Assembly (NCBI GenBank): GCA_016708785.1
Contig: JADJFC010000002.1
Location: 516,256-580,255 of the forward strand
Length of the DNA: 64,000 nt
Reading direction: 5' to 3'
Origin: Bacteroidota bacterium
GTDB lineage: Bacteria; Bacteroidota; Bacteroidia; AKYH767-A; 2013-40CM-41-45
This document shows positions 38,329 through 49,735 of the stretch, piece by piece. Position 1 is the stretch's first letter. The number at the start of each line of letters is the position of its first letter. The notes beneath the pieces are model-generated. The model saw nothing but the letters and a program-made list of their open reading frames with translations, was not told the DNA's origin and did not search any database. A program made the translations under genes and the position numbers.

Positions 38329-39900
38329 CTAATTTCCCGCAGCAACCGCACAATTCTCCCCATCCATCGCCGCCGAAACAATCCCTCCTGCATACCCTGC
38401 ACCTTCACCACATGGATAAAGTCCAACGATCTCCGGATGCTGTAAGGTCTCCGGATCGCGCGGAATACGAACTGGTGATGATGTTCGCGATTCTGTTGCT
38501 ACCAGAATTGCTTCATTCGTGTAATAGGGTTTCATCTTTTTACCAAAGGCTTTCAATGCTTCTTTCAATGCTGTTGAAACAACAGAAGGAAGAACGTCAG
38601 TCAGATCAACAGATGTAGTTCCGGGATGATATGAATTCACCGGCAAACTTGACGACACTTTTCCATTCACAAAATCAATCAGTCGTTGTCCGGGAGCTTT
38701 CAGATTCCCTTCGCCATATTTGAATGCGCGTTGTTCAACTTCCTGCTGATAACGTAATGCAGCCAGATTTCCTGATGCCGCGAATCGTTCGTAATCTTTC
38801 GGCTCTATACTTACAACTATTCCGGAATTCGCAAACGGATTATTTCGTTTCGAAGGTGACCAACCATTCACTACAATTTCTCCCGGTGCAGTTGCAGCCG
38901 GTGCAATAATTCCACCCGGACACATACAAAATGAATACACTCCGCGTTTGTCGTGCTGATGGGTGAGTGAGTAGGAGGCAGGAGGCAAAAATGAACTTCG
39001 TACATCACAATGATATTGTACTTTGTCAATGACTTCCTGCGGATGTTCTATTCGTACTCCTAATGCAAAAGGTTTTGCATCAATTCTTATTTTTCTTTTT
39101 TCGAGTAACTCGTAGATGTCACGTGCAGAGTGACCTGTTGCTAGAATTACTTTCTCACAGCTTCTTTCAAATATTTCATTGCTGTTTAAATTTTTTAAAA
39201 GAAGCGCTTTGATCTTATTTGCATTCAGAATAATATCTTCCAAGCGTGTCTCAAACAATATTTCTCCACCTGCATCTACGATCGTTTTGCGAATAGCTTC
39301 TACTAATTGCGGAAGTTTATTAGTTCCTATATGCGGATGAGCATCGATTCGGATATCCGGATCAGCGCCATGTTCAATGAGAATGTCGAGGATGCGATTG
39401 ATATCGCCACGCTTGTTGGAGCGTGTATATAGTTTTCCGTCACTATATGTTCCCGCACCACCTTCGCCGAAACAATAATTCGAATCACCGTTTACAATTC
39501 CTTCGCGATTGATCATTGCAAGATCTCTGCGACGTCGCTGGACATCTTTTCCACGTTCGATCACCACCGGTTTTATCCCGGCTTCAATTAGTTTCAAAGC
39601 TGCAAACATTCCGGCAGGACCAAAGCCAATGATAAATACTTCTTTGGATTTAGAAACGTCTTTGGTAAATTGAAACTTTGAAGTGTTGGATGATTTGCTT
39701 TCCGGAAGTTCATCCACAAAAACTTCTACCATCATTCGAATCTTCACCGTTCGTCCTCTGGCATCGATGGATCGTTTCAGCAGTCGAATGTCTTTGATTC
39801 GATCTTGTGTCACATTCAAAAGTTGTGACGCCTGCTGCAACTGTTTGCTTTGATCTGCTGCCTCTTCCGGGAGAAGGACCAGCTCTAGTTGCTTTATCAT
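38329..39900 (-). CDS. FAD-dependent oxidoreductase, COG2509 type
   Basis: The 523-residue protein carries VFIIGFGPAGMFAALKL (dinucleotide-binding fold, near residue 90) and the group signature NYCFGEGGAGTYSDGKLYTR. It then shows KVILATGHSARDIYELL, FCMCPGGIIAPAAT, and the C-terminal GEGAGYAGGIVSAAMDGENCA. This is the uncharacterised FAD-dependent dehydrogenase family; the reaction is not known. It is full length and monocistronic, convergent with the SpoU gene. Confidence 0.9.
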   Translation of the reverse strand: MIKQLELVLLPEEAADQSKQLQQASQLLNVTQDRIKDIRLLKRSIDARGRTVKIRMMVEVFVDELPESKSSNTSKFQFTKDVSKSKEVFIIGFGPAGMFAALKLIEAGIKPVVIERGKDVQRRRRDLAMINREGIVNGDSNYCFGEGGAGTYSDGKLYTRSNKRGDINRILDILIEHGADPDIRIDAHPHIGTNKLPQLVEAIRKTIVDAGGEILFETRLEDIILNANKIKALLLKNLNSNEIFERSCEKVILATGHSARDIYELLEKRKIRIDAKPFALGVRIEHPQEVIDKVQYHCDVRSSFLPPASYSLTHQHDKRGVYSFCMCPGGIIAPAATAPGEIVVNGWSPSKRNNPFANSGIVVSIEPKDYERFAASGNLAALRYQQEVEQRAFKYGEGNLKAPGQRLIDFVNGKVSSSLPVNSYHPGTTSVDLTDVLPSVVSTALKEALKAFGKKMKPYYTNEAILVATESRTSSPVRIPRDPETLQHPEIVGLYPCGEGAGYAGGIVSAAMDGENCAVAAGN

Positions 39901-39918
39901 TGTATTTGTTATATTTTT

Positions 39919-40371
39919 TTAAAACAATCTTTTATCCCAAAAATAATCTTTGCTTCTAATTAGCTTTACTTTTTTAGAAAACTCAGGATGCTCTGTATTT
40001 ATAATGTAATTGTATTCATTTGTAATGACTGCAGATGGGATCTTGAGTACCAGTGATCTTTTGGAATTGTACTATTCACTTCCAATTTGTTGCAGAGTAG
40101 AATAAGATTTTATGGATCGCCAGTTTTTTGGTAAGTTTTTAATTAATATTTGATCAAATAAATTCTCTTCATCTGCAAGAAAAATTACCATTACAGCAAA
40201 TTCATTTTTAGGTACTATTTCTTTTCGGTGAATAATTAATTCAAGTGTTGATAATGATCTGGAAGAGTCTGTATAAATCACAGATTCCCCATCTTTATTC
40301 CAACGGTTGGCTTTCCCTGAAGAAGAGAGTTTTGTCGAAAATTTCTTTGTTGAAATTCTAAATGTTTCCAT
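39919..40371 (-). pseudogene. RES-domain toxin with an in-frame TAG stop at 40072-40074
   Basis: The protein begins METFRISTKKFSTKLSSSG, then ANRWNKDGESVIYTDSSRSLSTLELIIH, which is the RES-domain core. It stops at IGSE-TAG. The same frame continues without any shift as YNSKRSLVLKIPSAV, then NTEHPEFSKKVKL, then DYFWDKRLF, giving about 150 codons. Relatives have a Trp at the stop position (family knowledge), so TGG has become TAG. RES toxins degrade NAD+ or ADP-ribosylate targets. The truncated product (99 residues) lacks the conserved C-terminal part and is probably inactive. The start overlaps the antitoxin stop by one base (TAATG). Confidence 0.85.
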
Positions 40372-40793
40372 TAAACATTGTCTCCGTATTCCATTGCAGT
40401 TAACCGGTCATCTATAAATTTTATTCCACTAAACGTTTTTAAATTCTTTCCGGGAGATTCGTTATCGAAGTAAAAATTTTCAGTTTTTAACCAATTTTTA
40501 AATTCAATATCAGAACCAAAGACATTTATTCCATGTTTAAACAGGGCAATCAAAGCAACAGTGTGCTCTTGAAGTCTGTCGCTCAATTGTTTTCCACTCG
40601 ACTTGTAACTTCTGAATGTTTTGACATTCAGATCAAGGATTCCCGAAATTTCAATGTCATTCAGATTAGAATAATTTTTAAATGCAGCGAAGTATTTATA
40701 GGTGATTTCCCACGTATTTAAATATTCCTGAACTAAAATCAAATCGACACATTTAGGAATTTTGTCTAAAAACGAAACTGATTTTGTTGCCAT
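40371..40793 (-). CDS. Xre/MbcA/ParS-type antitoxin
   Basis: This 140-residue protein has an N-terminal Xre-like region with LNDIEISGILDLNVKTFRSYK and a C-terminal toxin-binding domain of the MbcA/ParS (DUF2384) type, containing HGINVFGSDIEFKNWLK and KTFSGIKFIDDRL. It precedes and overlaps the RES gene, the standard order of RES-Xre systems. It should neutralise the toxin and repress the operon. A symmetric pair of GTAAAATTAC sites upstream is a candidate operator. The antitoxin is intact although its toxin is interrupted. Confidence 0.88.
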   Translation of the reverse strand: MATKSVSFLDKIPKCVDLILVQEYLNTWEITYKYFAAFKNYSNLNDIEISGILDLNVKTFRSYKSSGKQLSDRLQEHTVALIALFKHGINVFGSDIEFKNWLKTENFYFDNESPGKNLKTFSGIKFIDDRLTAMEYGDNV

Positions 40794-40824
40794 CTTTCTT
40801 TCAAAGAGTTAAATTATATAGATA

Positions 40825-40858
40825 GGTAAAATTACTTTTAAACTCAAGTAAAATTACC
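40825..40858. promoter_or_regulatory. Candidate operator of the RES-Xre operon
   Basis: gtaaaattac occurs twice, at 40826-40835 and 40848-40857, exactly 22 bp apart, or two helical turns. Each is GTAA-AA-TTAC, itself a short palindrome. The outer sequence (ggtaa...ttacc) makes the whole block a dyad. It lies 33 bases before the antitoxin start. Confidence 0.6.
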
Positions 40859-40867
40859 CTTGTATTT

Positions 40868-42376
40868 TTATTTGATTATAACAAATTTATCTTTCTTATC
40901 TAAATTATTTGAAGAGTTGATTTGATAGGAATAAATTCCTGGTGGTAGTTCAATTAATGAAACAGTCGTCAACATTTGCTGATCAGGGAGTTCAACGCAT
41001 CTTACAAGCTCGCCTATCGAATTAAAGATCCGGAGTTTGGATTTATTAAATAGTTCGTTCGAATAAACTGTGATTTCGTTTGATGTTGGATTTGGATAAA
41101 CTGTAAATGCTATTTTGATGATTTCATTTACTTTATTTGTGAGTGTATCGCAAGCACTCCCCACCACCGGACCTAAGTCATACTCCGGATTATTGGGAAG
41201 GCCCCAATAGGTTCTTTTCCCTCCGAGGTAAAAACTAAATGGCTGAAAGTCGCAGGCTAAACCTAGAGAATCAGGAAAATTCACAACCCCTAAATTTTGA
41301 TTGATGTAATTATACATCGAATCTGCATACGGATAATTTAATGCATTCGACGGAATGTATGCTTGTGCATAATAGATCTTCCCATCCGGACCTCGTCTCA
41401 CTGCACCTGCATCTGTAGGAACATAACGGGTACTGTCAAGTGTATCACATGATGCAGCAATATCAGATGCGGTTAAATCAAATTGAAGGAGGTAATTGTA
41501 ATCGCCGAAATTTCCTCCAAAGCTGTTGTAGGTTAAATAAAAAACATTTCCATTGGCCGAATAGGCACCTTCATTAAATAATCGGGTGTAGTTTGAAAAT
41601 TGTTGCGAAAAAATAATTCTATTCAGTGTAATAATACCGCTACATCTGTCAAAATCATATTCAGCCATTAATCCACTAGCATTAATATTAATAAATTTAT
41701 TGTACGATGGATGCCAGATAATTTTCTGAAAGTCAGTATCTTTTCCTATACCGAAAGTTTGAACAATCGGTGCACAAACACTATCTGGAGTAATGAGGTA
41801 GACATAATACCTATCAATATTTCCGGTTGGATTAGAACTGAACTTACCAATCAACCACCAGTCCCGTCCATTCCCATGCTTTACCGCTGTCAGACAATCA
41901 GCACCACGGTACGCTCCAATCGGCACATTTTTTCTTACAACATCTCCTAGGCCGCCATTGAGATTCATGTCCATTAAGGCGTAGTAAGTTGTGTCGATTG
42001 CGCCAGCATCTCCAAGATAAAAGTTATAATATTCATGGTTGGATTCGGGTTTAGGAACTATCAGATTGTCGTTGTACAAGCCCCAGCCTTGTAACAAGGT
42101 ACAATTAGGCATCACAGTATGATTTGCTGATAGAATTTTAGTTAATGCATAGGACACATAACTGAAAGAGTAAAACACCAAATTACCTGAAGAGTCACTG
42201 ATACTCGAACACCCCCCCCTACCATCCATACCGGTTGAAATAGGAACAGGATTGTTTAGGTTTCTAAAATCGATGCCAGCGCTGTCGCCAAAGCACCAGA
42301 TGCTGTTACGGTTTTGAGCAGAAACATCTTGTTTGAAAATTAATAATACTGCGAGGAGAAGGAGTAATTGTTTCAT
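40868..42376 (-). CDS. T9SS-sorted secreted protein of unknown function
   Basis: The 502-residue protein has a clear signal peptide (KQLLLLLAVLLIF, cleavage after DVSA). A middle region has repeated short motifs suggestive of a beta-propeller (NSIWCFGDSAGIDF, GNLVFYSF, GKIYYAQAYIPSN). The C-terminal T9SS type-A domain (VYPNPTSNEITVYSN) is followed by a terminal KDKFVIIK. Its sorting domain closely resembles that of the upstream giant protein (PNPTSNEITI). It is intact despite a run of eight C residues near 42212-42219. Function is not recognised. Confidence 0.88.
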   Translation of the reverse strand: MKQLLLLLAVLLIFKQDVSAQNRNSIWCFGDSAGIDFRNLNNPVPISTGMDGRGGCSSISDSSGNLVFYSFSYVSYALTKILSANHTVMPNCTLLQGWGLYNDNLIVPKPESNHEYYNFYLGDAGAIDTTYYALMDMNLNGGLGDVVRKNVPIGAYRGADCLTAVKHGNGRDWWLIGKFSSNPTGNIDRYYVYLITPDSVCAPIVQTFGIGKDTDFQKIIWHPSYNKFININASGLMAEYDFDRCSGIITLNRIIFSQQFSNYTRLFNEGAYSANGNVFYLTYNSFGGNFGDYNYLLQFDLTASDIAASCDTLDSTRYVPTDAGAVRRGPDGKIYYAQAYIPSNALNYPYADSMYNYINQNLGVVNFPDSLGLACDFQPFSFYLGGKRTYWGLPNNPEYDLGPVVGSACDTLTNKVNEIIKIAFTVYPNPTSNEITVYSNELFNKSKLRIFNSIGELVRCVELPDQQMLTTVSLIELPPGIYSYQINSSNNLDKKDKFVIIK

Positions 42377-42385
42377 AGCAATAGA

Positions 42386-42420
42386 AAAGCAGGCAAGATT
42401 TTATCTTGCCTGCTTTGAGT
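42386..42420 (-). terminator. Terminator after the giant SprB-repeat gene
   Basis: aaagcaggcaagat (42386-42399) pairs perfectly over 14 bp with atcttgcctgcttt (42403-42416) around a 3-nt loop. On the minus strand the stem runs into a short T tract. It lies immediately after the stop codon at 42421. Confidence 0.8.
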
Positions 42421-45400
42421 TTATTTTATTAAAACTAATTTATCAGTTTTTACTAAACCATTGGATGTGATAACTTGATATGAATAAATACCTGACTGCA
42501 ATTCGATTAGTGAGAAGGTTTGTAGCGTTTGAAAGTCATTTAATATAACGTGAGTAACAAGAACTCCAGTAGAATTATAAATTTTGAATTCAGAATTCAA
42601 AAATGGCTGATTGGAGAAGATTGTGATTTCATTCGAAGTTGGGTTCGGGTAAACTACTACTGAGTTGATTACAGACTTAACCGCTTTTGGACGATTCGAT
42701 TTTCTGTATTGAGGCAATTGATCGTGAACATCTATTCTCAACATTGCTCTCGCCATATATACTGCCTCTCCACCATAAAACGGATGTTGCAAAGCGACAG
42801 CTGTTACTAATGCAATGGTGTCAGAATCCATGTCTAAGTCAACATCATAGCCCATTGCTATTAAGCCGGAAATAAATTTATTGTTTTCATCAATGGAGTT
42901 AAGATTCTGCATTGAATTCAATTTGCTGATTGCTTCCTGAATTTCTTTAACAGACAAAGACGCTTTGATGTCTTCAAACTTTCCAATATTTGTTTGAGCA
43001 ATCAAGTTATACTTTAACTGATAAAGCATATCGGTCGGATAACCTAAATTTAAAACCGTAGGATTGTCTTTGGCCTGCTTGTAGAAGAAGGCTTTATCTC
43101 CGTGAGCATATTCAACTGAATCTACTTCTGTTTCGCTGCTGTCACCTACCGCTTTGCCAAATGCTTCTTTTCTCTTTTCATCGTCAATGAAACTGGTTGG
43201 TGTTGTACAACCAGACAAAGTCAATAGGCAAGGTCGAGGGGAAACCATGAAGCCCGCCGGAATCGGAGCAAATTCTGGATCATATGGTGCATCTGAATAA
43301 AGCCATCTGAAAGCTGATTGATTGTAAAGCCCATCTACTTTATTGTCGATGTTGTCTTTCCAACGGTTGTTCCAAGTAGTGCTTAAATCATGGTCATAGT
43401 TTGGATTAAATATAGCAACACCCTGATCAGTCATCCTGTTATTCGGGTTTTGGTCGTCTAAAAATACACCGTTATAGCAATTGTCCATGAGGTTACAATA
43501 CAGATTGTCGTTTGTACAATCATCAAAAACATTAAATCCTGCTGCAAAATTGCGAATGGTATTTTCTTCAAAAATGCATTTAAAACTACGAGCCACAGCA
43601 ATGCCTTTTTGGTTTTGTAATAAGTCTCTGGAAATGGAACCTGAAACAAATGGACCACTCCACAAGACAGTATTAACGATAACTTTTACATTATTACTAT
43701 TCTGGACCCAAATGCCATAATGATCAATAGTAGTTTGATCAAACGGAATTTGAGAGTTATAAGTATTTCCGTCGATCGCCATAGATCCATTAGAATTTAA
43801 AAAATGAATACCAATGGCACTGTTCAAAATTGAATTAGTAGATACCTTAACGGGGGTAAACTGCGGAACTTTGTTGCGAACATCAATCGAAGTATTCCCA
43901 TATGAAATTAAATCTAATCCATAAGTTAGTCCGGGATTAAAATAATTATTAGCAACAATATGATTTTCCGGACAACACAGATCTCCCGGATCAGGGAAAA
44001 TTGCATCGTAGATTTCTATTCCATTGTAAAAATTCTTTACTACATTATTATTGGAAACACTTTCGCGGATATTGGTCAATGAAATTCCACGATAGCAATT
44101 ATTCAAATTATTATGATAGGAATTTACTTTTTCAACACCATTGCACTGTACTCCCCAGCCTGCATTGGAAAACGTATTGAATTCATTGCTTCCGGAGCCA
44201 CCAACAATAATAATATTTCCGTCTTTTTCTATTTCCTGCTCCTTTGCCACGAATTGCACATGATCTACCTTCTTGAGGATTAAAATCATTGTGAAATACA
44301 AACAGACTGCTATAATTAGCATTGATTCCAACAGCACCTTTCAAAAATGAGTTGGTATTTCGTGCAGCATCTCCAATTACAAGATCAGTTACATTGTCGA
44401 GTTGAATATGAGCTCTTGTAATTTGATTAACATGTGGCGCTTTAGAAATAGGAGAAGAACAGTCAAATGTATTTCCATATATTGTAGTTTGAATCAAAGG
44501 GAAAGATCCATTTGAAAGTGAAATATCATAGTAGTTTTTATCAAACCTAGAACCCGTAACAATAATTCTATTACCATTAGCTGATGAAATTGCAGAAATA
44601 GCATCTTGAATAAGTGAATTGTTACTAACAATTACAACTCCACCCGAGTTTATTATTCCGCCCCACATATCTCCACAGCCATAGAGCCACGAAGTTATAT
44701 TTGGCAAACCTACCTTGTCAGTTATTGTAAAAAATTTTCCGGTTTGTACTGTTATTGTCACTCCACTTCCAATTGCTAAAGTACAACCTTTCAGAGTAAC
44801 GTTTTTAGTTATATTCAAATTTGAATTTAAATTGTATTGGCCTGTTAATTCAAAAGGTGTAACAAGATTATCAATAATTGTCTGCGTTAGATCTGTTGAA
44901 TAATTTCCACAACAAGCCATATTCATTGCAGAGAAGTTGTATTGAGCAGATGCTGTACACTGATTAGCGTCTGTTACTATAACTGAGTAAGTTTGAGGGA
45001 TACTTGCATTAATACATGGTGTAATTTCCAAAGAGCTGGTCCAAGAATAAGCGGAGAAGTTCTGTGGATTAGTACAAAGTTGGGCACCTGTACAATTTGA
45101 GGATGGAGTGTTTATTGAAACTGTTGGGTTCTGATTTTTTGTGAAGGAAATTGTATTTGAAACAACGGGCAATCCTGAAACGCAACTTGCATTAGATAAA
45201 ATTATGCACGTGATAGGATTCGTTCCAAATGGAATTACAGACGAAGAAAGCGTTGAGTTTGTACCTATAGTAGTTGCACCAGATTTCCATTGATAAGTTG
45301 GATTCGGGACATTAGTTGTAGCAGTCAAAACACTTGTGGCCGCACTACAAGTAGGATTTGTACCTGTTGTTAACGCTATAGATGCATTCGCTGTAATGTT

Positions 45401-48400
45401 AGAATTTACAGTTGCAGTACTTGACAACGTAAAAGTGCAGCCGTTATAGTCTGTTACCGTATTTAGGGTATAGGTACCAACGGAAGGTTGAACAAAAGTG
45501 TAAACACTGTTTGGACAATTAATGGTTTGATTCGATCCATTATTATAATTCACTATCCACGGGTTTGTGCCTGACAAATTCAACAATAAATTGGCTCCAG
45601 AGCAAATAGTACTAGTGCTAAAAAATGCGTTTACAGGTTGTGGGTTATTTAAAGTAACTGAAGAATTAACCTGACATCCTTTATTGTCAGTCACAGTTAC
45701 CTGATAATTTCCAGACGGCAAACCGCTAATTGTGGCAGTTGAAAAAGCATTGGACCACAAGTAAGTGTAAGGTGTAGTTCCTCCATATACATTTGCAGTC
45801 GCACTTCCATTCGTATTGTTATTGCAAAGTGGGTCTGAAGAAGTGGTGTAGGTATGTAGTGCAGTCGGTTCAGAAATGGTTACACTCGAAGTACCTGTGC
45901 AGCCATTAATATCAGTTACTGTAACAAGGTATGAACCAGCAATTAGGTTACTTGCTGTTTGCGTGTTTTGAATGGGATTTGAGTTCCAATTGTAAGAAAA
46001 TGGGCCAGTTCCACCGCTAGGAATAGCAGTAGCTGTACCAGAAGGACCACTATTGCATAGAACATTTGTTGATGTAGTTGAAATAGTCAAGGCTGAATTC
46101 AGAGAAACTGATGTACTCAATGTACAATTGCTTCCACCAACCTGAGTAACAACTACCGAATAAATTCCAGAAGCTAGATTTGAAATAGAAGAAGTATTTG
46201 CGGAATTTGACCATAAATATGTGTATGTAGTACCCCCACTTGGATTCATGGTCAAAGAGATTTGCCCAGTATTTGCTCCTTGGCAGTTTGGTTGAATAGC
46301 AGAAATATTTGAAATGTAAAATCCATAAGGAAAACTATTTGAAGTCCGGCAATTAGTTCCTAGAGATACTATTACTCTATACTGTCCGTATGTGTTTATT
46401 GTAATTTGTTGCGTAGTGGCTCCGGCAAGGACATTCCACAACCCGGCGACTGGGTCAAATAGAAGCCATTGGAAGCTATAATTTCCATTTGAATTATCAA
46501 TTGTGTTTTCTTCAATGATCGCGTTTCCTCCATTACAGGCATCGCCACTAAAAAATGCAATTGAAGGTTTAGACATTGTAGTGTATTTCGCTATACGTGA
46601 ACAGCCATTTCCTTGATCAATTTCAACTGAATATGTTCCGGATCCAACAGTAATTGTATTAGCATTAGAACCATCATTCCAGGTATAGGTACTTCCCGAT
46701 GAAGGAACTAATGTAACATTTGAAGTTGAAGAGCTACAATTGGACGCAATTGAGGCAGGTGGATTACTTTTAATGTCTACTGAGACAAGTGCAGAATTTC
46801 CTGCACAACTACCTGTCGACTTAGAATAAAAATATTGATTCAAGCCTACTTCAGTTGGATGAAAGTTAGATCCTGAACCAACAACAATATTTGGATTAGC
46901 AACTTTATACCAAGTCAATGTGCCCGAAACATTTCCGGCCAATACTATTGGTTGATTTTCGCAAACCTCATAAACAGAACCATTCATTATATAATCGCCA
47001 ATCACCTCGATATTTAGGCCGGAATTTGTTGTCCATATTTTTTTGGAAAAGGAATATGAATAGTTGCAATTTCCATCTGCATTTGGGTAATTTTAATTAA
47101 AGTTAATGTATCAGTATAAGGGTTATTAGTAGATGAAGTATTGAGGTCATAGCCGGGTAAACACAGATTAGTTCCAGCATTTCCTGATTGATATGAAATT
47201 GCATAATCGTTTGATGTACCAGTTGTACAAGAAAGATTTCTAATTGGAGTTTGCAAATCACCAATTGCATTTATAAGAGTAAAATTATATTGCAATCCTT
47301 CTTCTAATGGTCCCTGGTAATTTATATCTATTGGTACGGTTGTACTCGTTGTGCATTTTGGGGCATCATTCGTATAGAAAAGAGCGGGGTGATCTAACTG
47401 TCCAAGCATCATACTTGAAGTGAACCACTGAGTAGCTCCCGGTTTTACAATATTCTCTTCAACAGATGATAAATTAGCGTCACCATGTGTCGCACCAGGT
47501 GTTCTCCAATCATTATAATACAATCTTTCGGCACTAAACAAATTGTGTATATAGTTTGGGTTTGTTGTTGAAAATGGGGCAGATGAAACTTCCGTAAACC
47601 ATTTTCCAAAAAAGTCGCCATCACCATGGTAATAGGTGGCATCCTCAGCACTGAAAATCGGTCTAACATTAGAAGCGTTTTTATTGCTTGATTGGCGAAA
47701 TAAATTTAATCGTGAATTATAGAGTGGATATGTAAAAGAAACATCAGGGTAATGCAAATAAGTATGTAAAAGTAATCGATCAACCATCGGAGAAGTATTT
47801 GTTCCATCAATAAAATTTGCTACCAATGGAACTTGGTTTCCTGCATCTTTATTGGCATCCGAATCATACAAATATCCTAAATAAATTTCAGATTTTACTC
47901 CTGAAGCTATTGCAATAGTTTTTAGCATGGGTAAATATTCAGTACTAATCTTATTCCATTTCCCGGTTATAGATGTTATTCCATCGCCATCATTTGTGCG
48001 ATTCCAGAATTCGTATTCCATATTTAAGACATCAAAGTCAGGGCAATGTCCTTGAGTGGTTGAAATAGAATTTCGACGATAAATTCCTATTGCGAAACGG
48101 AATAGTTGTTGTGTATAAAAAAGAGGATCCGTTGTTGTTATTGATGCTGATTCAATTGCATTTATTAACATCGCATTATTCCCAAGAAGTGCTTTTTCAG
48201 CAACGGTTAAGGTGAATGATAATACTGTGAAATTGGAACTGTAGCTTACCAAATCTTGAAATGATGAACTTGTAAATCCAACCGCACCAAAACTATTTAT
48301 ACAATAATTGTTCTTGGCTTCGGTCATGAAATTGCATAATCGATCATTCAAGTAATTGTATAGTGACGGATTATTTGCTAATAAATCACCATTAGTTAAA

Positions 48401-48680
48401 TTTCTCATATCATACAGAGTAAGATATGTTATTCTATTTTCCTTGCAAAAATTTAATAATTCAATCTCTTTTTCAAAAACACCATCTGCAGGGTTTTTGT
48501 CAACCCCTAATATTGACAAGTTAGGGTCTAACTGAGATTTTCCTGCTGCATCAATGTAGAGGGTAATAAATTTGTCAACATACATGCCTCTAGGTTGATC
48601 AGCTAACTGTGAATAGACAGTGATAGCTAAAAATTGCAAGAACAAAAAACTGGCAGAATTAAATGGTATTTTTTTTTCAT
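42421..48680 (-). CDS. Giant T9SS-sorted protein with SprB-like repeats (about 2,090 residues, three frameshifts)
   Basis: Three frames join into one gene. The start at ATG 48680 gives the signal peptide MKKKIPFNSASFLFLQFLA if one A is restored near 48672. The second break, at 47034-47040 (A8 to A7 on the minus strand), joins IPFPK to IWTTNSGLNIEVIGDYI. The third, near 44230, joins AGNRK to DGNIIIVGGSG. In order, the protein has an N-terminal domain of about 530 residues rich in Tyr/Asn (possibly a barrel; not recognised). Several PKD and SprB-type repeats follow (GGTTPYTYLWSN, GLPSGNYQVTVTDNKGC), then a right-handed beta-helix-like region with AGFNVFDDCTNDNLYCNL. The T9SS domain (VYPNPTSNEITIFSN) is last. 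It is probably a surface protein for adhesion or motility. Confidence 0.85.
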
Positions 48681-49000
48681 TGTAAGAAGTTTTAAGGTTT
48701 AACGATTTAATTTTAAACTAAGGAAATCCTTTATAACATTTGTCAAGATAGTAATTTTTTAGTAAATAATTAATCTCTATTTAAAATTTAATTTAAGAAT
48801 TTTAGAGAAGTATAATTTGTAAAAATATTCATAGAAGAGTCATCTATTTTGAGAATAGAAAGTGGTATGGAAGAAAAAAGCTGATTTATCTAATTTTGGT
48901 TACTTTGTTAAAAATTTGGGGTCATGTTGAAATATAGATATTGGTATTATAAAAATGCCCAAAAGTGCGAAATAAAAAGCTCTTTAGATTTATTTTCTCC
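48681..49000. other. 320-base AT-rich gap
   Basis: No open frame, RNA gene or repeat stands out. It should hold the promoter of the giant minus-strand T9SS gene and the 3' end of porT, but no clear TAnnTTTG match was found on the minus strand. Confidence 0.5.
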
Positions 49001-49735
49001 TTACTCAAACGTCAACGACACCGTAAACGTCCTCGAATAAAGTGCTTCAATCGGACTGGAGAAAATAGTATTCTGAGGAACAATCAGGTTTTTCAAACCT
49101 GTAAACATTTTTATTTCAGGCGAGAATTTAAAATACGACATGTAAAAATCAAAACCTAAACCAATTTCATATCCGTAATCGTTTCTTGAAAGTTTTATAA
49201 TATCCGGATCTTCAAGTTTCACCTTTGCTTGTGAAACCATATCTATACCATATTTAAATCCACCTAAAACATACACACGATAATTGTCAACACGCTTTGA
49301 TTTATATTTAAGCTCTAATGGGAACTCCAGATAAGTAGATTCTACAACCTTTGTTTTAGAAATGGGAATGCTATCGCTATAAAGTAAATTATAGTCCAGG
49401 TTTCTTTGAGCAAATGAAAGAGTTGGTAAGAACCGAAGATCAAAATACTCACCTAATCTTAAGTTACTCAAGATGGTCAGGTTCAAACCTGCGGAGGCAC
49501 TCGATTCAATACTGTAAACAGAATCCAGCAAGTTGAAATTTTCAACTTTCTTAACTAAAAATTTTGCTGAATTAAATCCTAATGCGAAACCAAAATGTAA
49601 TTTCTGTTGATCATACTTAGGTAGATTGATCGGTCGATTCGCTAATTGCGCTTTTGAAATAAAAGGCAAAAGAAAGACCAGTGCAGTGAAAAGATATTTG
49701 ATTTTAGTATTCAAGTAAAGATTATTTTTTTGCAA
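49001..49735 (-). CDS. porT: PorT, outer-membrane protein of the type IX secretion system
   Basis: The 244-residue protein has a signal peptide (LFTALVFLLPFISKAQ) and a beta-barrel pattern of alternating strands ending in an aromatic residue plus E (TFTVSLTFE). Characteristic segments are LHFGFALGFNSAKF and YVLGGFKYGIDM. PorT is needed for secretion of T9SS substrates. Its gene overlaps the end of ubiE by 14 bases, an arrangement seen in other Bacteroidota. At least five probable substrates are encoded in this window. Confidence 0.82.
   Translation of the reverse strand: MQKNNLYLNTKIKYLFTALVFLLPFISKAQLANRPINLPKYDQQKLHFGFALGFNSAKFLVKKVENFNLLDSVYSIESSASAGLNLTILSNLRLGEYFDLRFLPTLSFAQRNLDYNLLYSDSIPISKTKVVESTYLEFPLELKYKSKRVDNYRVYVLGGFKYGIDMVSQAKVKLEDPDIIKLSRNDYGYEIGLGFDFYMSYFKFSPEIKMFTGLKNLIVPQNTIFSSPIEALYSRTFTVSLTFE

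Noticed and set aside
42212..42219. Run of eight C residues as a phase-variation switch in the T9SS gene.
   Set aside because: The frame is intact across it, and a single sequence gives no evidence of length variation.
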